Part shown: positions 16,792-24,918 of the stretch, piece by piece
How positions within the stretch are numbered: the stretch's first letter is position 1
Layout: every line of letters starts with the position of its first letter
Assembly: GCA_959020715.1 (NCBI GenBank)
Contig: CAUESV010000013.1
Coordinates: 1-53,627 of the forward strand
Length of the DNA: 53,627 nt
Reading direction: 5' to 3'
Source of the DNA: an uncultured Collinsella sp.
GTDB lineage: Bacteria > Actinomycetota > Coriobacteriia > Coriobacteriales > Coriobacteriaceae
Program-made: the position numbers and the translations under genes
The notes under the pieces: generated by a model
Told to the model about the DNA's origin: nothing
Seen by the model: the letters and a program-made list of their open reading frames with translations, nothing else
The model's database searches: none

Positions 16792-16928
16792 GCCTATGGC
16801 CTCCTGCACTTTTGAGCGTAAATCGATGGTTCTCAAGAAGTCTAGCAAGAAACGAGAAAACACGCACACGCAATCGCGTCGTCGATTAGATAAATCGAGA
16901 CAGCAGACGCCACATACGTTCAGCGCGC

Positions 16929-16964
16929 AAAAAACACCCGCCTTGGTAATCCAAAGCGGGTGTT
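16929..16964 (-). terminator. Terminator downstream of the first phosphofructokinase-like gene
   Basis: On the minus strand ACACCCGCTTTGG pairs with CCAAGGCGGGTGT around ATTA and is followed by TTTTTT. Confidence 0.9.
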
Positions 16965-16986
16965 CGGCAACGACGTATCGATGCGG

Positions 16987-17919
16987 CTAGCAGACCTGGC
17001 GAACCTCGATGTGCTTCTTATATTCGTCCACCTTGGCAAAATCGCCCAGACCGGGGCACTCGACCACGTTGGCGCCGGTGGCCATCGAGAGACGCAGGGC
17101 GTCCTCGACGCGCTCCGGGGCGTCGTGCCACACGGACAGGAAGGCGGCCAGCGAAGAGTCACCGGCGCAAACGGTCGACAGCAGCTTGACCTCAAAGGTA
17201 CGGTTGGCAAACCAGATGTGTTCGCCGTTGGAGAAGTACGCGCCGTCGCCGCCGAGCGTCAGCAGCACGTTCTTAGCGCCCTTGGCGTGCAGCTCGGCCA
17301 TGGCGCCCTTGACGGACTCATCGTCGCCACCGCTTACCTTGATGCCAAAGATGTCGAGCAGCTCGTCGTCATTAGGCTTGATCAGCAGCGGCTCCATGGC
17401 AATGAGGTCTGCCAGCTGATGGCTCGAGATGTCGAGGACGAACTCGGCCCCCTTGGCCCTGACGCGGCGCAGGACCTCGGCCAGGAAGCCCTCGGAAGTG
17501 TTGGGAGGCAGCGAGCCGCTGATGACCAGGCAGGTCATGTCATCGAGCGAATCGATGAGCTCAAACATCTCCTGCTCGTTGGCCTCGTTGATGGCGGCAC
17601 CGGCGTTGACCATGTTGTACTCGGTGTCGGGGCCGGCGTTGAGGAACACATTGACGCGCGTGATGCCGTCGGTCCACACGGGCTTGACGGGCACGCCCAG
17701 GGCCTCGGCGCCCTTGACGATAAACTCGCCCGAGAAACCGGCGAAAAAGCCCAGGATCGTGGTGTCGACACCGTAGTGGTCGAGCGTAAACGAGACGTTG
17801 AGGCCCTTGCCGTTGGGCGTGTAGACGGCGTTGCGGGTACGCGTGACGGTGTTGGAAGCAAGGCCGTCGCAGGCGATGTTGTAGTCAATGGCGGGATTTG
17901 CAGTGAGCGTGTAAATCAT
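16987..17919 (-). CDS. 1-phosphofructokinase-like PfkB-family sugar-phosphate kinase
   Basis: The 310-residue kinase starts MIYTLTANPAIDYNIACDGL; AAGGA lies 6 nt before the ATG. It shows the PfkB/FruK pattern: NGKGLNVSFTLDHYGVDT, GFFAGFSGEFIV, TDGITRVNVFL, and near the C-terminus CAGDSSLAAF with the catalytic Asp. The first Gly of the usual GAGD anion hole is Cys. FruK phosphorylates fructose-1-phosphate to fructose-1,6-bisphosphate, which fits the nearby fructose IIBCA. Tagatose-6-phosphate kinase activity cannot be excluded. It is a close paralog of the next gene, each followed by its own terminator. Confidence 0.85.
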   Translation of the reverse strand: MIYTLTANPAIDYNIACDGLASNTVTRTRNAVYTPNGKGLNVSFTLDHYGVDTTILGFFAGFSGEFIVKGAEALGVPVKPVWTDGITRVNVFLNAGPDTEYNMVNAGAAINEANEQEMFELIDSLDDMTCLVISGSLPPNTSEGFLAEVLRRVRAKGAEFVLDISSHQLADLIAMEPLLIKPNDDELLDIFGIKVSGGDDESVKGAMAELHAKGAKNVLLTLGGDGAYFSNGEHIWFANRTFEVKLLSTVCAGDSSLAAFLSVWHDAPERVEDALRLSMATGANVVECPGLGDFAKVDEYKKHIEVRQVC

Positions 17920-18048
17920 GAATGTTCCTTTCACGAAGCAACGTGTTAATGAAAGTATATTCCACGCATCGACAAAAGGCTAGGACAACTCGGTGAACGG
18001 TGTGGAAGCGATGAAGTACGGAAGGACACCTCTCCCCCATGCCGGAAC

Positions 18049-18079
18049 AAAAAGGCGCCCCGGCCGAAACCGGGGCGCC
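18049..18079 (-). terminator. Terminator between the two phosphofructokinase-like genes
   Basis: On the minus strand a perfect 10-bp stem (GGCGCCCCGG with CCGGGGCGCC) around TTTCGG is followed by TTTTT. Confidence 0.92.
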
Positions 18080-18107
18080 GCATGCGCACGAATATGTCGC
18101 GTTTCGA

Positions 18108-19040
18108 TTACTGACGATCGAGCTTGCGGACAGCAACGCGCTTGCTGTACTCGTCGACGTGACCGAAGTCGCCGATGCCGACGGACTCGGCAACGTTGGC
18201 GCCGGTGGCCATAGCGAGCTTCATGGCCTCCTCGACGTTGTCGCGATCCCTGTACCACTTGTGCAGGAACGCAGCGAGGGTGCAGTCGCCGGCGCAGACG
18301 GAAGAAACCAGCTTGATGTTGAACTCACGCTTGGCGTACCAGATGTCCTCGCCGTTGGAGAAGTAAGCGTCGCCGCGGCTACCACGGGTGAGCAGCACGT
18401 TCTGAACGCCAGCGTCGTGAGCCATCTTCATGGCAACGCGAACCTCGTCGTCGGTGTCGACCGGCACGCCGAAGATGGCCTTCATCTCGTGATGGTTCGG
18501 CTTGATGAGCAGCGGCTTCTTGTGAGCGAGCTCCTTGAGCTTGTCGGAAGACAGGTCCAGGACGACGTCGGCGCCACGAGCCTGAGCGTGCTCCATGACC
18601 TGAGCCAGGAAGTCGGGCGTAGCTTTGGGAGGCACGGAGCCGGAGACGATCAGGCACTCAAGATCGCCCGCGGTGTCCAGGATGTTGTAGAGCTCCTCCT
18701 GGTGCTGCGGCGTAATAGGAGCGCCAGGGTTCAGGATGCCGTACTCGTGCTGGCCATCGTTGACGTAGGTGTTAATGCGCGTGATACCGTCGGTCCAAAC
18801 CGGGCGGCAGAGGCAACCCAGGTTCATGACCTCCTCGACGATAAACTTGCCCGTAAAGCCAGCGAAGAAGCCGAGCGCGACGGTGTCGACGCCCATCTTC
18901 TTAAAGGCGAAGGACACGTCGAGGCCCTTGCCGTTAGCCGTGTAGCTGGCCGAGCCGGTGCGGACGTTCTCGTCGGGCTCGAGCGGAGAGCTCGAAACCG
19001 TCATGTCGACAGCCGGGTTAGCGGTTAGCGTGTAGAACAT
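18108..19040 (-). CDS. 1-phosphofructokinase-like PfkB-family kinase (second copy)
   Basis: Another 310-residue PfkB kinase, start ATG at 19038-19040, opening MFYTLTANPAVDMTV. It carries NGKGLDVSFAFKKMGVDT, GFFAGFTGKFIV, TDGITRINTYV, IKPNHHEMKAIFGV and the catalytic segment CAGDCTLAAF. As in its neighbour the first Gly of GAGD is Cys, and here the following Ser is also Cys. The gene lies downstream of enzyme I and probably acts in fructose-1-phosphate or tagatose-6-phosphate use. Similar length and order of motifs point to tandem duplication, but the sequences have diverged well beyond a recent copy. Confidence 0.85.
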   Translation of the reverse strand: MFYTLTANPAVDMTVSSSPLEPDENVRTGSASYTANGKGLDVSFAFKKMGVDTVALGFFAGFTGKFIVEEVMNLGCLCRPVWTDGITRINTYVNDGQHEYGILNPGAPITPQHQEELYNILDTAGDLECLIVSGSVPPKATPDFLAQVMEHAQARGADVVLDLSSDKLKELAHKKPLLIKPNHHEMKAIFGVPVDTDDEVRVAMKMAHDAGVQNVLLTRGSRGDAYFSNGEDIWYAKREFNIKLVSSVCAGDCTLAAFLHKWYRDRDNVEEAMKLAMATGANVAESVGIGDFGHVDEYSKRVAVRKLDRQ

Positions 19041-19067
19041 TTACAGTACCCCCTGTATATGTGAGGG

Positions 19068-19097
19068 CCGCGTGGCCGGCCCATTCCAACCACGCGG
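19068..19097 (-). other. Hairpin between enzyme I and kinase genes
   Basis: CCGCGTGG (19068-19075) is complementary to CCACGCGG (19090-19097). No T-run follows on the minus strand, so it may be an RNA processing or stability hairpin rather than a terminator. Confidence 0.4.
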
Positions 19098-19114
19098 TTA
19101 CCTCTGATACCAAA

Positions 19115-20818
19115 TTAGCGAGCTGCGGACTCGAGCAGTGCCTTGACCTCGGCGGCGGTGTTGCAGGCGAGCGCCTTCTCGGCGAGCTCGTCGCACTCGG
19201 CCTTGGTCCACTGGCTGATGGTCTTGCGGGCGCGCAGGATCGACGGAGCGCTCATCGAGAACTCCTCCAGGCCCCAGCTGATCAGCAGCGGCTCGAGCAG
19301 CGGATCGGCAGCGGCCTCGCCGCACATACCGACCATGATACCGGCCTTAACGCCGCTCCCGATGATGTTCTTGAGCGAGCGGAGCACGGCGGGATAGTAC
19401 ACCTGGTACAGGTTAGAGATGGTGTCGTTGCCACGGTCGGCGCACATGGTGTAGCCGATCAGGTCGTTGGTGCCGATGGAGAAGAAGTCAGCGACCTCGG
19501 CCAGACGGTCTGCGAGCAGCGAAGCGGCGGGCGTCTCGACCATAATGCCGACCTCGATGTTCTCGTTGAACTTGCGACCCTCTTCGGTCAGCTCGGCCTT
19601 GCACTGCTCGACGAGCTCCTTGACAGCCAAGACCTCCTCGACGCAGGTGACGAGCGGGATCATGATCTTGACGTCACCGAAGGCGCTAGCGCGCAGCAGA
19701 GCGCGGAGCTGGACCTTGTACTGGTCGGGATTGGCCAGGCAGTAACGCACGGCGCGGAAGCCCATGAAGGGGTTATCTTCCTTGACCATGTGCAGATACG
19801 GAATCTCCTTGTCGCCGCCCACATCGAGCGTGCGGATGATGACCGGAGCACCCTTGAGTGCGCTGGCGACCTTACGGTAGGCGTTGAACTGCTCCTCCTC
19901 GGAAGGAAGCTCAGCAGAGTCCATGAACAGGAACTCGGAGCGGAACAGACCGATAGCCTCGGCGTCGTGATCGAGCGCGTTGGGCACGTCATCGGGGTTA
20001 CCGATGTTGCAGGCGATGATCTTCTTGATGCCATCGGCAGTCACGGACGGCTTGCCACGGAAGGCCTCGAGGGCTGCCTTCTCGGCAGCGAAGGCCTCGG
20101 CCTTGGCGGTGTAGGCAGCGAGCGTCTCCTCGTCAGGATCGGCCTCAACGATACCCTTGCCACCGTCGACGACAACGGTCATACCGTTTCGCAACGCGGT
20201 GCAGCTGTTGGAAACCGAAAGGACAGCCGGAATCTCAAGGGCGCGCGCAATGATCGCGGAGTGCGACGTGCGGCCACCGGTCTCAGTGACGATACCGGCA
20301 ACGTGGGCCTTATCGATCGTGGCGGTCATGGACGGCGTGAGGTCGTGCACGACAACGACGGTGTTCTCGGGCAGGACGGAGAGGTCGACGACCTCCTTGC
20401 CCAGCAGCTCGGCCAGAATACCGGTGCGGATGTCGGCGATGTCGGCCGCGCGCAGACGGAACATCTCGTCGTCCATGGACAGGAACATGTTCTCGAACAT
20501 GGTCGAGGTGTCCATGAGCGCCTGCTCGGCGCAGGTGCCGCCGTCAATGGCGGCGTTGATGGCGTCGGTCATGCCCGGGTCCTGAGCCAGGACAATGTGT
20601 CCGCTCATGATCTCGGCCTCGGCCTCGCCCACCGTCTCCTTCATGTGGTCGGCCTGAGCCTGGGTCTTCTCGCAGAAGACCGAAAGAGCGGACTGATAGC
20701 GCTCCTTCTCTGCTGCCGAATCAGCAACCTCGTGCGGCTCAAACGTCAAGTCGGGATCGACGGCGACCATGACGGTGCCGATACCGATGCCCTCGGAAGC
20801 GTTGACTCCCTGATACAT
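19115..20818 (-). CDS. ptsI: PTS enzyme I (phosphoenolpyruvate-protein phosphotransferase)
   Basis: Enzyme I moves phosphate from PEP to HPr in the cytoplasm, feeding all PTS permeases. From MYQGVNASEGIGIGT the protein is 567 residues, the usual size. The phosphorylated His is in GGRTSHSAII (His186). The PEP-binding TIM barrel shows IGLFRSEFLFMD, IIRTLDVGGDKEIPYL and FFSIGTNDLIGYTM, with GMCGEAAADP near the end. Two ATGs lie 6 nt apart (20822-20824 and 20816-20818). AGAGGA is 6 nt before the second, which is preferred. HPr lies directly upstream, separated by a hairpin that may lower ptsI relative to ptsH. Confidence 0.96.
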   Translation of the reverse strand: MYQGVNASEGIGIGTVMVAVDPDLTFEPHEVADSAAEKERYQSALSVFCEKTQAQADHMKETVGEAEAEIMSGHIVLAQDPGMTDAINAAIDGGTCAEQALMDTSTMFENMFLSMDDEMFRLRAADIADIRTGILAELLGKEVVDLSVLPENTVVVVHDLTPSMTATIDKAHVAGIVTETGGRTSHSAIIARALEIPAVLSVSNSCTALRNGMTVVVDGGKGIVEADPDEETLAAYTAKAEAFAAEKAALEAFRGKPSVTADGIKKIIACNIGNPDDVPNALDHDAEAIGLFRSEFLFMDSAELPSEEEQFNAYRKVASALKGAPVIIRTLDVGGDKEIPYLHMVKEDNPFMGFRAVRYCLANPDQYKVQLRALLRASAFGDVKIMIPLVTCVEEVLAVKELVEQCKAELTEEGRKFNENIEVGIMVETPAASLLADRLAEVADFFSIGTNDLIGYTMCADRGNDTISNLYQVYYPAVLRSLKNIIGSGVKAGIMVGMCGEAAADPLLEPLLISWGLEEFSMSAPSILRARKTISQWTKAECDELAEKALACNTAAEVKALLESAAR

Positions 20819-20869
20819 TCCCATTCCTCTCTCCGTGTCATGTGATAAAGCGTTTTGCCATATCCATGA

Positions 20870-20906
20870 CAAAAGAGCGCAGCTACCTTACAACAGGTCA
20901 CTGCGC
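20870..20906 (-). terminator. Attenuating terminator between ptsH and ptsI
   Basis: On the minus strand GCGCAG and CTGCGC close a stem that also pairs ACCT with AGGT, followed by TCTTTTG. Being intercistronic, it may let HPr be made in excess of enzyme I. Confidence 0.6.
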
Positions 20907-20951
20907 CCCCAAATATGAACTTAGTTGTTCAACATGCGACCCGTTTGAGTT

Positions 20952-21215
20952 CTACTCGCCAAGACCGCTCTTGATGAGCTCGATGGCAGCAGCCAGAGCC
21001 TCGGCCTCGTCAGCGCCGTCGCACTTGACCTCGACCTCGGTGCCGCAGGGGATACCAGCAGCCATAAGTGCCATCGGGGACTTGCCGTTGACCTCCTTCT
21101 CGGGGGTGACGACCGTCACGTCACAGGCGTACTTGCCCATGGTGGAGGCGAACAGACCAGCCGGACGCATGTGCAGACCCTGAGGATTAACGAGGGTAGC
21201 CTTCTCAGAAACCAT
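20952..21215 (-). CDS. ptsH: Phosphocarrier protein HPr
   Basis: An 87-residue HPr; AGGAG sits 6 nt before the ATG at 21213-21215. The phosphorylated His15 lies in NPQGLHMRPAG. The regulatory Ser46 site of low-GC Gram-positive HPr is present in position (NGKSPMAL, Ser46), although Pro follows it instead of the usual Ile. HPr relays phosphate from enzyme I to the IIA domain of the adjacent fructose permease. Whether Ser46 is used by an HPr kinase cannot be judged here. Confidence 0.96.
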   Translation of the reverse strand: MVSEKATLVNPQGLHMRPAGLFASTMGKYACDVTVVTPEKEVNGKSPMALMAAGIPCGTEVEVKCDGADEAEALAAAIELIKSGLGE

Positions 21216-21352
21216 AATTGACTCCTTTTTGTGTTTAACCCCTGTCATGCATGTGGCAGGAGTCAGATTCACGACGTTGTTTATATTAACTCACATCAAA
21301 CGGTTTTTCATTATGTTTCAGACGAATTATTGGACAGATGTGTTTGTCGTCC

Positions 21353-21481
21353 GCTCGCCTGCCGGGCGGGGCGGTTAAGTTTGCTGCTCTACAGTCCTGC
21401 GCAAGACGGAAAGCACATTAAGTGCTTTCCTTTGCGTGCGGAACTCGCGACAAACTTAACCGCCCCGCCCGGCAGGCGAGC
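21353..21481. repeat. 31-bp perfect inverted repeat enclosing a second hairpin
   Basis: Bases 21353-21383 are exactly complementary to 21451-21481 (arms begin GCTCGCCTGCCGGGCGGGGC). In the 67-nt loop a second perfect 9-bp hairpin (GGAAAGCAC and GTGCTTTCC, 21408-21430) surrounds ATTAA. The element fills most of the 510-nt gap between ptsH and the fructose permease gene, with no convincing ORF. It could be a strong bidirectional terminator, a structured RNA or a miniature mobile element. Confidence 0.85.
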
Positions 21482-21651
21482 TGCGGTAACTCAGTCGGTC
21501 CAGAGTGATATCGTGTGAACGAAATTCTGGCTAAATATCTGTTTGTATGGGTGATCTGGTTGATGCGGTTATCTATGCCCTTCTTCGGACTGAGGAGTGT
21601 CCCAAACTGCCGGCAGAAAAGGAACGTCCCTAAGTGCCGAGTTGGGATGAA

Positions 21652-21690
21652 AAAAGGCGGAGGCCCTGGAGAGGGGCTCCGCCTTTTTTA
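21652..21690 (-). terminator. Terminator of the fructose PTS permease gene
   Basis: On the minus strand AAAAAGGCGGAGCCCC pairs with GGCCTCCGCCTTTTTT, GC-rich with a T-run, 36 nt past the stop codon. The mirrored A-run makes it likely to work in both directions. Confidence 0.9.
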
Positions 21691-21725
21691 CAGGGGGGGG
21701 GCGATGGTTATCGCTATTTGCTGGA

Positions 21726-23729
21726 TTAGACCAGGCGGGCGTTGATCGTCTTGGCGATCTCGGCGGCGTCGGTGGAACCCTTGACGGTGGCACGGAAGTC
21801 CTCGTCCATAAGCGCCTCGGCGACCTTGGACAGGATCTTGAGGTGCGTAGTGCCGGCCTGGGCACCGGGGATGAGCAGGGCGATAGCCACGTTGACGGGA
21901 GCGCCGTCCATGGTGTCCCAACCGGTCACGCCGGACTCGTCCTTGACGACGATGACGGCAGCCTCGGTAATGGCGTCGGACTTGGCATGCGGGATGGCGA
22001 AGCCCTCCATCATGCCCGTGGTGCCCTCGGCCTCGCGGGCCAGGAAGGCGTTCATGACGGCGTCGGCGTCGCTGGCGATACCGGCCTTGACGGCCTGGTT
22101 GGAAACGAAGCTCAGAGCCTCGTCACGAGAAGCGAAGTCCTCGGCGACAAAGACATTCTCGACCTTCACGAAGTCGGCAGCCTCGGCCTTGGGGGCCTCG
22201 ACGGCAGCGGCCTTGGGAGCCTCAACCGGCTTGGCTGCAGGAGCGGCCTTCTGGTTCTTCTCGAAGTCGTACTTCTTGAAGGCCACGAACAGGATGCCAC
22301 CGACCACAGCGCCGATGAGGATCGCGAGGACCCACAGCGGACCGTTCTCGACAACGGGCAGGACCAGGAAGCCACCGTGAGGCGCCGGATCGTGAACGTT
22401 GAACATAATGGTCAGGATCGAAGCGATAGAGGAACCGAGCATCATGATGGGCATGACGGGCCAGATGTTCTTGGTCATGAACGGAATGGCGCCCTCGGTG
22501 ATGTGGGTGCAACCAAGGATGAGGTTGACGATACCGGCGTCGTGATCCTCCTGGCTGAAGTACTTCTTGCCGACAACGACGGCGAAGGTGGTGATCAGCG
22601 GCGGAACGATGCAAGCGGCGGAGACGGCAGCCATGAAGTTGGTGCCGAAGTTGTAGGTATCGGTGCCAACGCCAGCAGCCAGTGCCTCGGTGAGCATAGC
22701 GGTACCGGTGACGTAAGCAGCCTTGTTGACCGGGCCACCCATGTCAAAGGCGCACATGCAGCCGATGGCAAGACCCAGGACAACGGCGCCAGAGGCGGAC
22801 AGGCCCTTGAGGAAGTCCATCATGGCGGTGTTGATGGCAGCCATGGGACCGGAAATGCCGAGCATGACCAGGCCGACAATAGCCGTCGAGAACAGCGGGT
22901 ACAGGAAGATAGCCTTGAGGCCGTCCAGGTTCTTGGGCAGGCCGGCAAAGACCTTCTCGAGCAGCAGGATGACATAGCCGGCGAGGAAGCCGCCGACGAT
23001 GCCGCCCAGGAAGCCGAAGCCCACGCCGGCGCCACCGGCGTCGATCATGCCGGTCTCGGCGTTAACAGGCAGGCCCTGGATGGCGATCATACCGGCAACA
23101 AAGCCGGGGACGAGCGCCGGGCGCTTGCCGATGGATTCGGCGATGTAGGCGGAAAGCACGGGAACCATGAGGTTCATGGCAATGCCGCCGATGATCTTGA
23201 GCATAGCAGCAAAGCTGTTGTAGTCGGCAGCCGTCGAATCGAAAGACGTAATGCCCCACAGGAACGAAACGGCGGTCAGAACACCACCGGCAACGACGAA
23301 GACCAGCATATGGCTGACGCCGTTCATGAGGTGCTTATAGATGACGTGGCCGATGGACTCCTTCTCCTCGACCTCATCCTCGACATCGGCAGCAGCCGCA
23401 ACCGTGTCGTCGCCCTTGGCGGCGAGTGCGCGGTCGATCAGCTTGCCGGCAGCCTCGACGGACAGGGCCTTGGAAACACCAACGGAAACCATGGGCTTAC
23501 CGGCGAAACGCTCCGCCTGGACATCCTTGTCGGCTGCGACGACGACGGCCTTGGCACCAGCGATCTCGCTCTTGGTGAGCTCGTTCTCGACACCGACCTG
23601 GCCATGGGTCTCGACCTTAATGGTCAGACCGCGCTCGGCAGCTGCCTTCTCCAGCGCCTCCTTCGCCATGAAGGTGTGCGCAATGCCGGTCGGGCAACCG
23701 GTCGCGGCGATGATGTCAAACTTAGCCAT
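21726..23729 (-). CDS. fruA: Fructose-family PTS permease EIIBCA
   Basis: The 667-residue permease imports and phosphorylates fructose, probably to fructose-1-phosphate. AAGGAGG lies 5 nt before the ATG at 23727-23729. Domain order is B-C-A. EIIB (1-105) has the phosphocysteine in AATGCPTGIAHT (Cys12). EIIC (about 135-470) has the fructose-family segments PGFVAGMIA, FDMGGPVNKAAY and GCTHITEGAIPF. After an Ala/Pro/Lys/Glu linker, EIIA (about 510-667) has the phosphohistidine in GFAIPHAKSDAI (His581). HPr and enzyme I lie downstream and an RpiR-type regulator is divergent, so this is a complete sugar-uptake block with the two PfkB kinases. Confidence 0.95.
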   Translation of the reverse strand: MAKFDIIAATGCPTGIAHTFMAKEALEKAAAERGLTIKVETHGQVGVENELTKSEIAGAKAVVVAADKDVQAERFAGKPMVSVGVSKALSVEAAGKLIDRALAAKGDDTVAAAADVEDEVEEKESIGHVIYKHLMNGVSHMLVFVVAGGVLTAVSFLWGITSFDSTAADYNSFAAMLKIIGGIAMNLMVPVLSAYIAESIGKRPALVPGFVAGMIAIQGLPVNAETGMIDAGGAGVGFGFLGGIVGGFLAGYVILLLEKVFAGLPKNLDGLKAIFLYPLFSTAIVGLVMLGISGPMAAINTAMMDFLKGLSASGAVVLGLAIGCMCAFDMGGPVNKAAYVTGTAMLTEALAAGVGTDTYNFGTNFMAAVSAACIVPPLITTFAVVVGKKYFSQEDHDAGIVNLILGCTHITEGAIPFMTKNIWPVMPIMMLGSSIASILTIMFNVHDPAPHGGFLVLPVVENGPLWVLAILIGAVVGGILFVAFKKYDFEKNQKAAPAAKPVEAPKAAAVEAPKAEAADFVKVENVFVAEDFASRDEALSFVSNQAVKAGIASDADAVMNAFLAREAEGTTGMMEGFAIPHAKSDAITEAAVIVVKDESGVTGWDTMDGAPVNVAIALLIPGAQAGTTHLKILSKVAEALMDEDFRATVKGSTDAAEIAKTINARLV

Positions 23730-23856
23730 GTGTCCCTCCTTCTTGAGTACAGCGCCCGCGGGCGCTCCCCTACACGCGCTTCGATGCGCGTTTTTCCACA
23801 ACTGAAAGATACCAACCTACCGTCCGCGTGAGAAGAGACAAGACGCAATTCTCCGG

Positions 23857-23899
23857 TGAAAGGTTCTTTCATAACCGTAAACGGTAGGTGAAAGTTTAC
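23857..23899. promoter_or_regulatory. Candidate operators between the PTS permease and the RpiR regulator
   Basis: TGAAAGGTTCTTTCA (23857-23871) is a perfect 6-3-6 palindrome. Just beyond, GTAAAC (23877-23882) faces GTTTAC (23894-23899), and GGTGAAAG occurs in both units. The divergent layout makes them plausible RpiR binding sites. A TATACT -10 for the regulator lies at 23948-23953, with no clear -35. Confidence 0.5.
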
Positions 23900-24001
23900 C
23901 ATCAACACTTGAAACGGCAAGGTGTATCTTGTAATTGAAAATGCCCGTATACTATGGCATTGCTAATCAAGTTAGATTTTCATGCCAACCAGGAGCCATC
24001 C

Positions 24002-24859
24002 ATGACCGATAGTAGCAAGAGCGCACTTTCCCTCATTAGTACCCATCAGGGATACAGCGAGTCCGAGCAGCGCATTGTCGACTATATATTGGAGCACCAG
24101 TCCGAGGCGCCACGCCTCACGGCGGCTCAGCTCTCGCGCGCCGCTGCCACGTCCGAGGCGACCGTTTCGCGCTTCTGCCGCAAGCTGGGCTTTGGTAGCT
24201 TCCGCAGCTTTCAGTTTTCGCTGGCGAGGGATTTGGAAAGCCAGCGCAACGAGGGCCTGACTGACGAGGTCTCGCTCGACAATATGGAGCAGAGCCTCAA
24301 GAACATCCTGGCTGCCAAGGTGAGCGAGCTTAATGCGACCATCGACGGAATCGACCACGATACGCTGGCGGCTGTTGTGCATGCCCTTAAGCATGCAGGG
24401 GTTATTGAGTTTGCAGCTGTGGGCAATACGAACGCGGTCGCGCTCGATGCGACGTTTAAGTTTTCGCAGCTGGGCCTGCGCTGCATGGCGAGCACCATTA
24501 GCGAGACATCAATCGGCTTTGCGCTCACGTTACGCCCGGGTGACGTCATCGTGCTCATCTCAAACTCTGGCAAATCGCGCCGACTGAATCGCATGGCAAA
24601 AGCGGCTCGCGACTGTGGCGCAACCGTAGTCGTCATCAGCAGCGACAGCAAATCCCCGCTCGCACGCCTGGCAAACTACACTTTTAACACCGTCAACCAC
24701 GAAGCGCTGCTGACGACGGGCGACTTTGCGTTCTCTAAGATCAGCGCCACGATGATCATCGAAGTCATCTACAACTTCCTGCTGCCCGAGATTGAAGACG
24801 CTCGCGAACATATCAGCTACTACGAGGAGCTCATCCAGCCGGATAAGGTCGTTGAGTAA
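24002..24859 (+). CDS. RpiR/MurR-family transcriptional regulator (HTH plus SIS domain)
   Basis: A 285-residue regulator; AGGAG lies 6 nt before the ATG at 24002. The N-terminal HTH_6 domain (YSESEQRIVDYILEH, then LSRAAATSEATVSRFCRKLG) binds DNA. The C-terminal SIS domain (about 125-260), with VGNTNAVALDATFKFSQLG and VIVLISNSGKSRR, senses a sugar phosphate. It is divergent from the fructose permease, so control of that operon in response to a phosphorylated sugar is the simplest reading. Confidence 0.92.
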   Translation: MTDSSKSALSLISTHQGYSESEQRIVDYILEHQSEAPRLTAAQLSRAAATSEATVSRFCRKLGFGSFRSFQFSLARDLESQRNEGLTDEVSLDNMEQSLKNILAAKVSELNATIDGIDHDTLAAVVHALKHAGVIEFAAVGNTNAVALDATFKFSQLGLRCMASTISETSIGFALTLRPGDVIVLISNSGKSRRLNRMAKAARDCGATVVVISSDSKSPLARLANYTFNTVNHEALLTTGDFAFSKISATMIIEVIYNFLLPEIEDAREHISYYEELIQPDKVVE

Positions 24860-24867
24860 AACGCGTA

Positions 24868-24900
24868 GTGGGACAAAAATTTCAGTCTCTTTTGTCCCAC
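24868..24900. terminator. Bidirectional terminator between rpiR-type gene and recN
   Basis: GTGGGACAAAA (24868-24878) is perfectly complementary to TTTTGTCCCAC (24890-24900), an 11-bp stem between converging genes. The U-tract is inside the stem on either strand. Confidence 0.7.
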
Positions 24901-24918
24901 CAACACCGCTAATACGAC

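Noticed and set aside
21231..21745. Two plus-strand open frames in the ptsH-fruA gap
   Set aside because: They cross the 31-bp inverted repeat and the terminator, and the encoded peptides look random.
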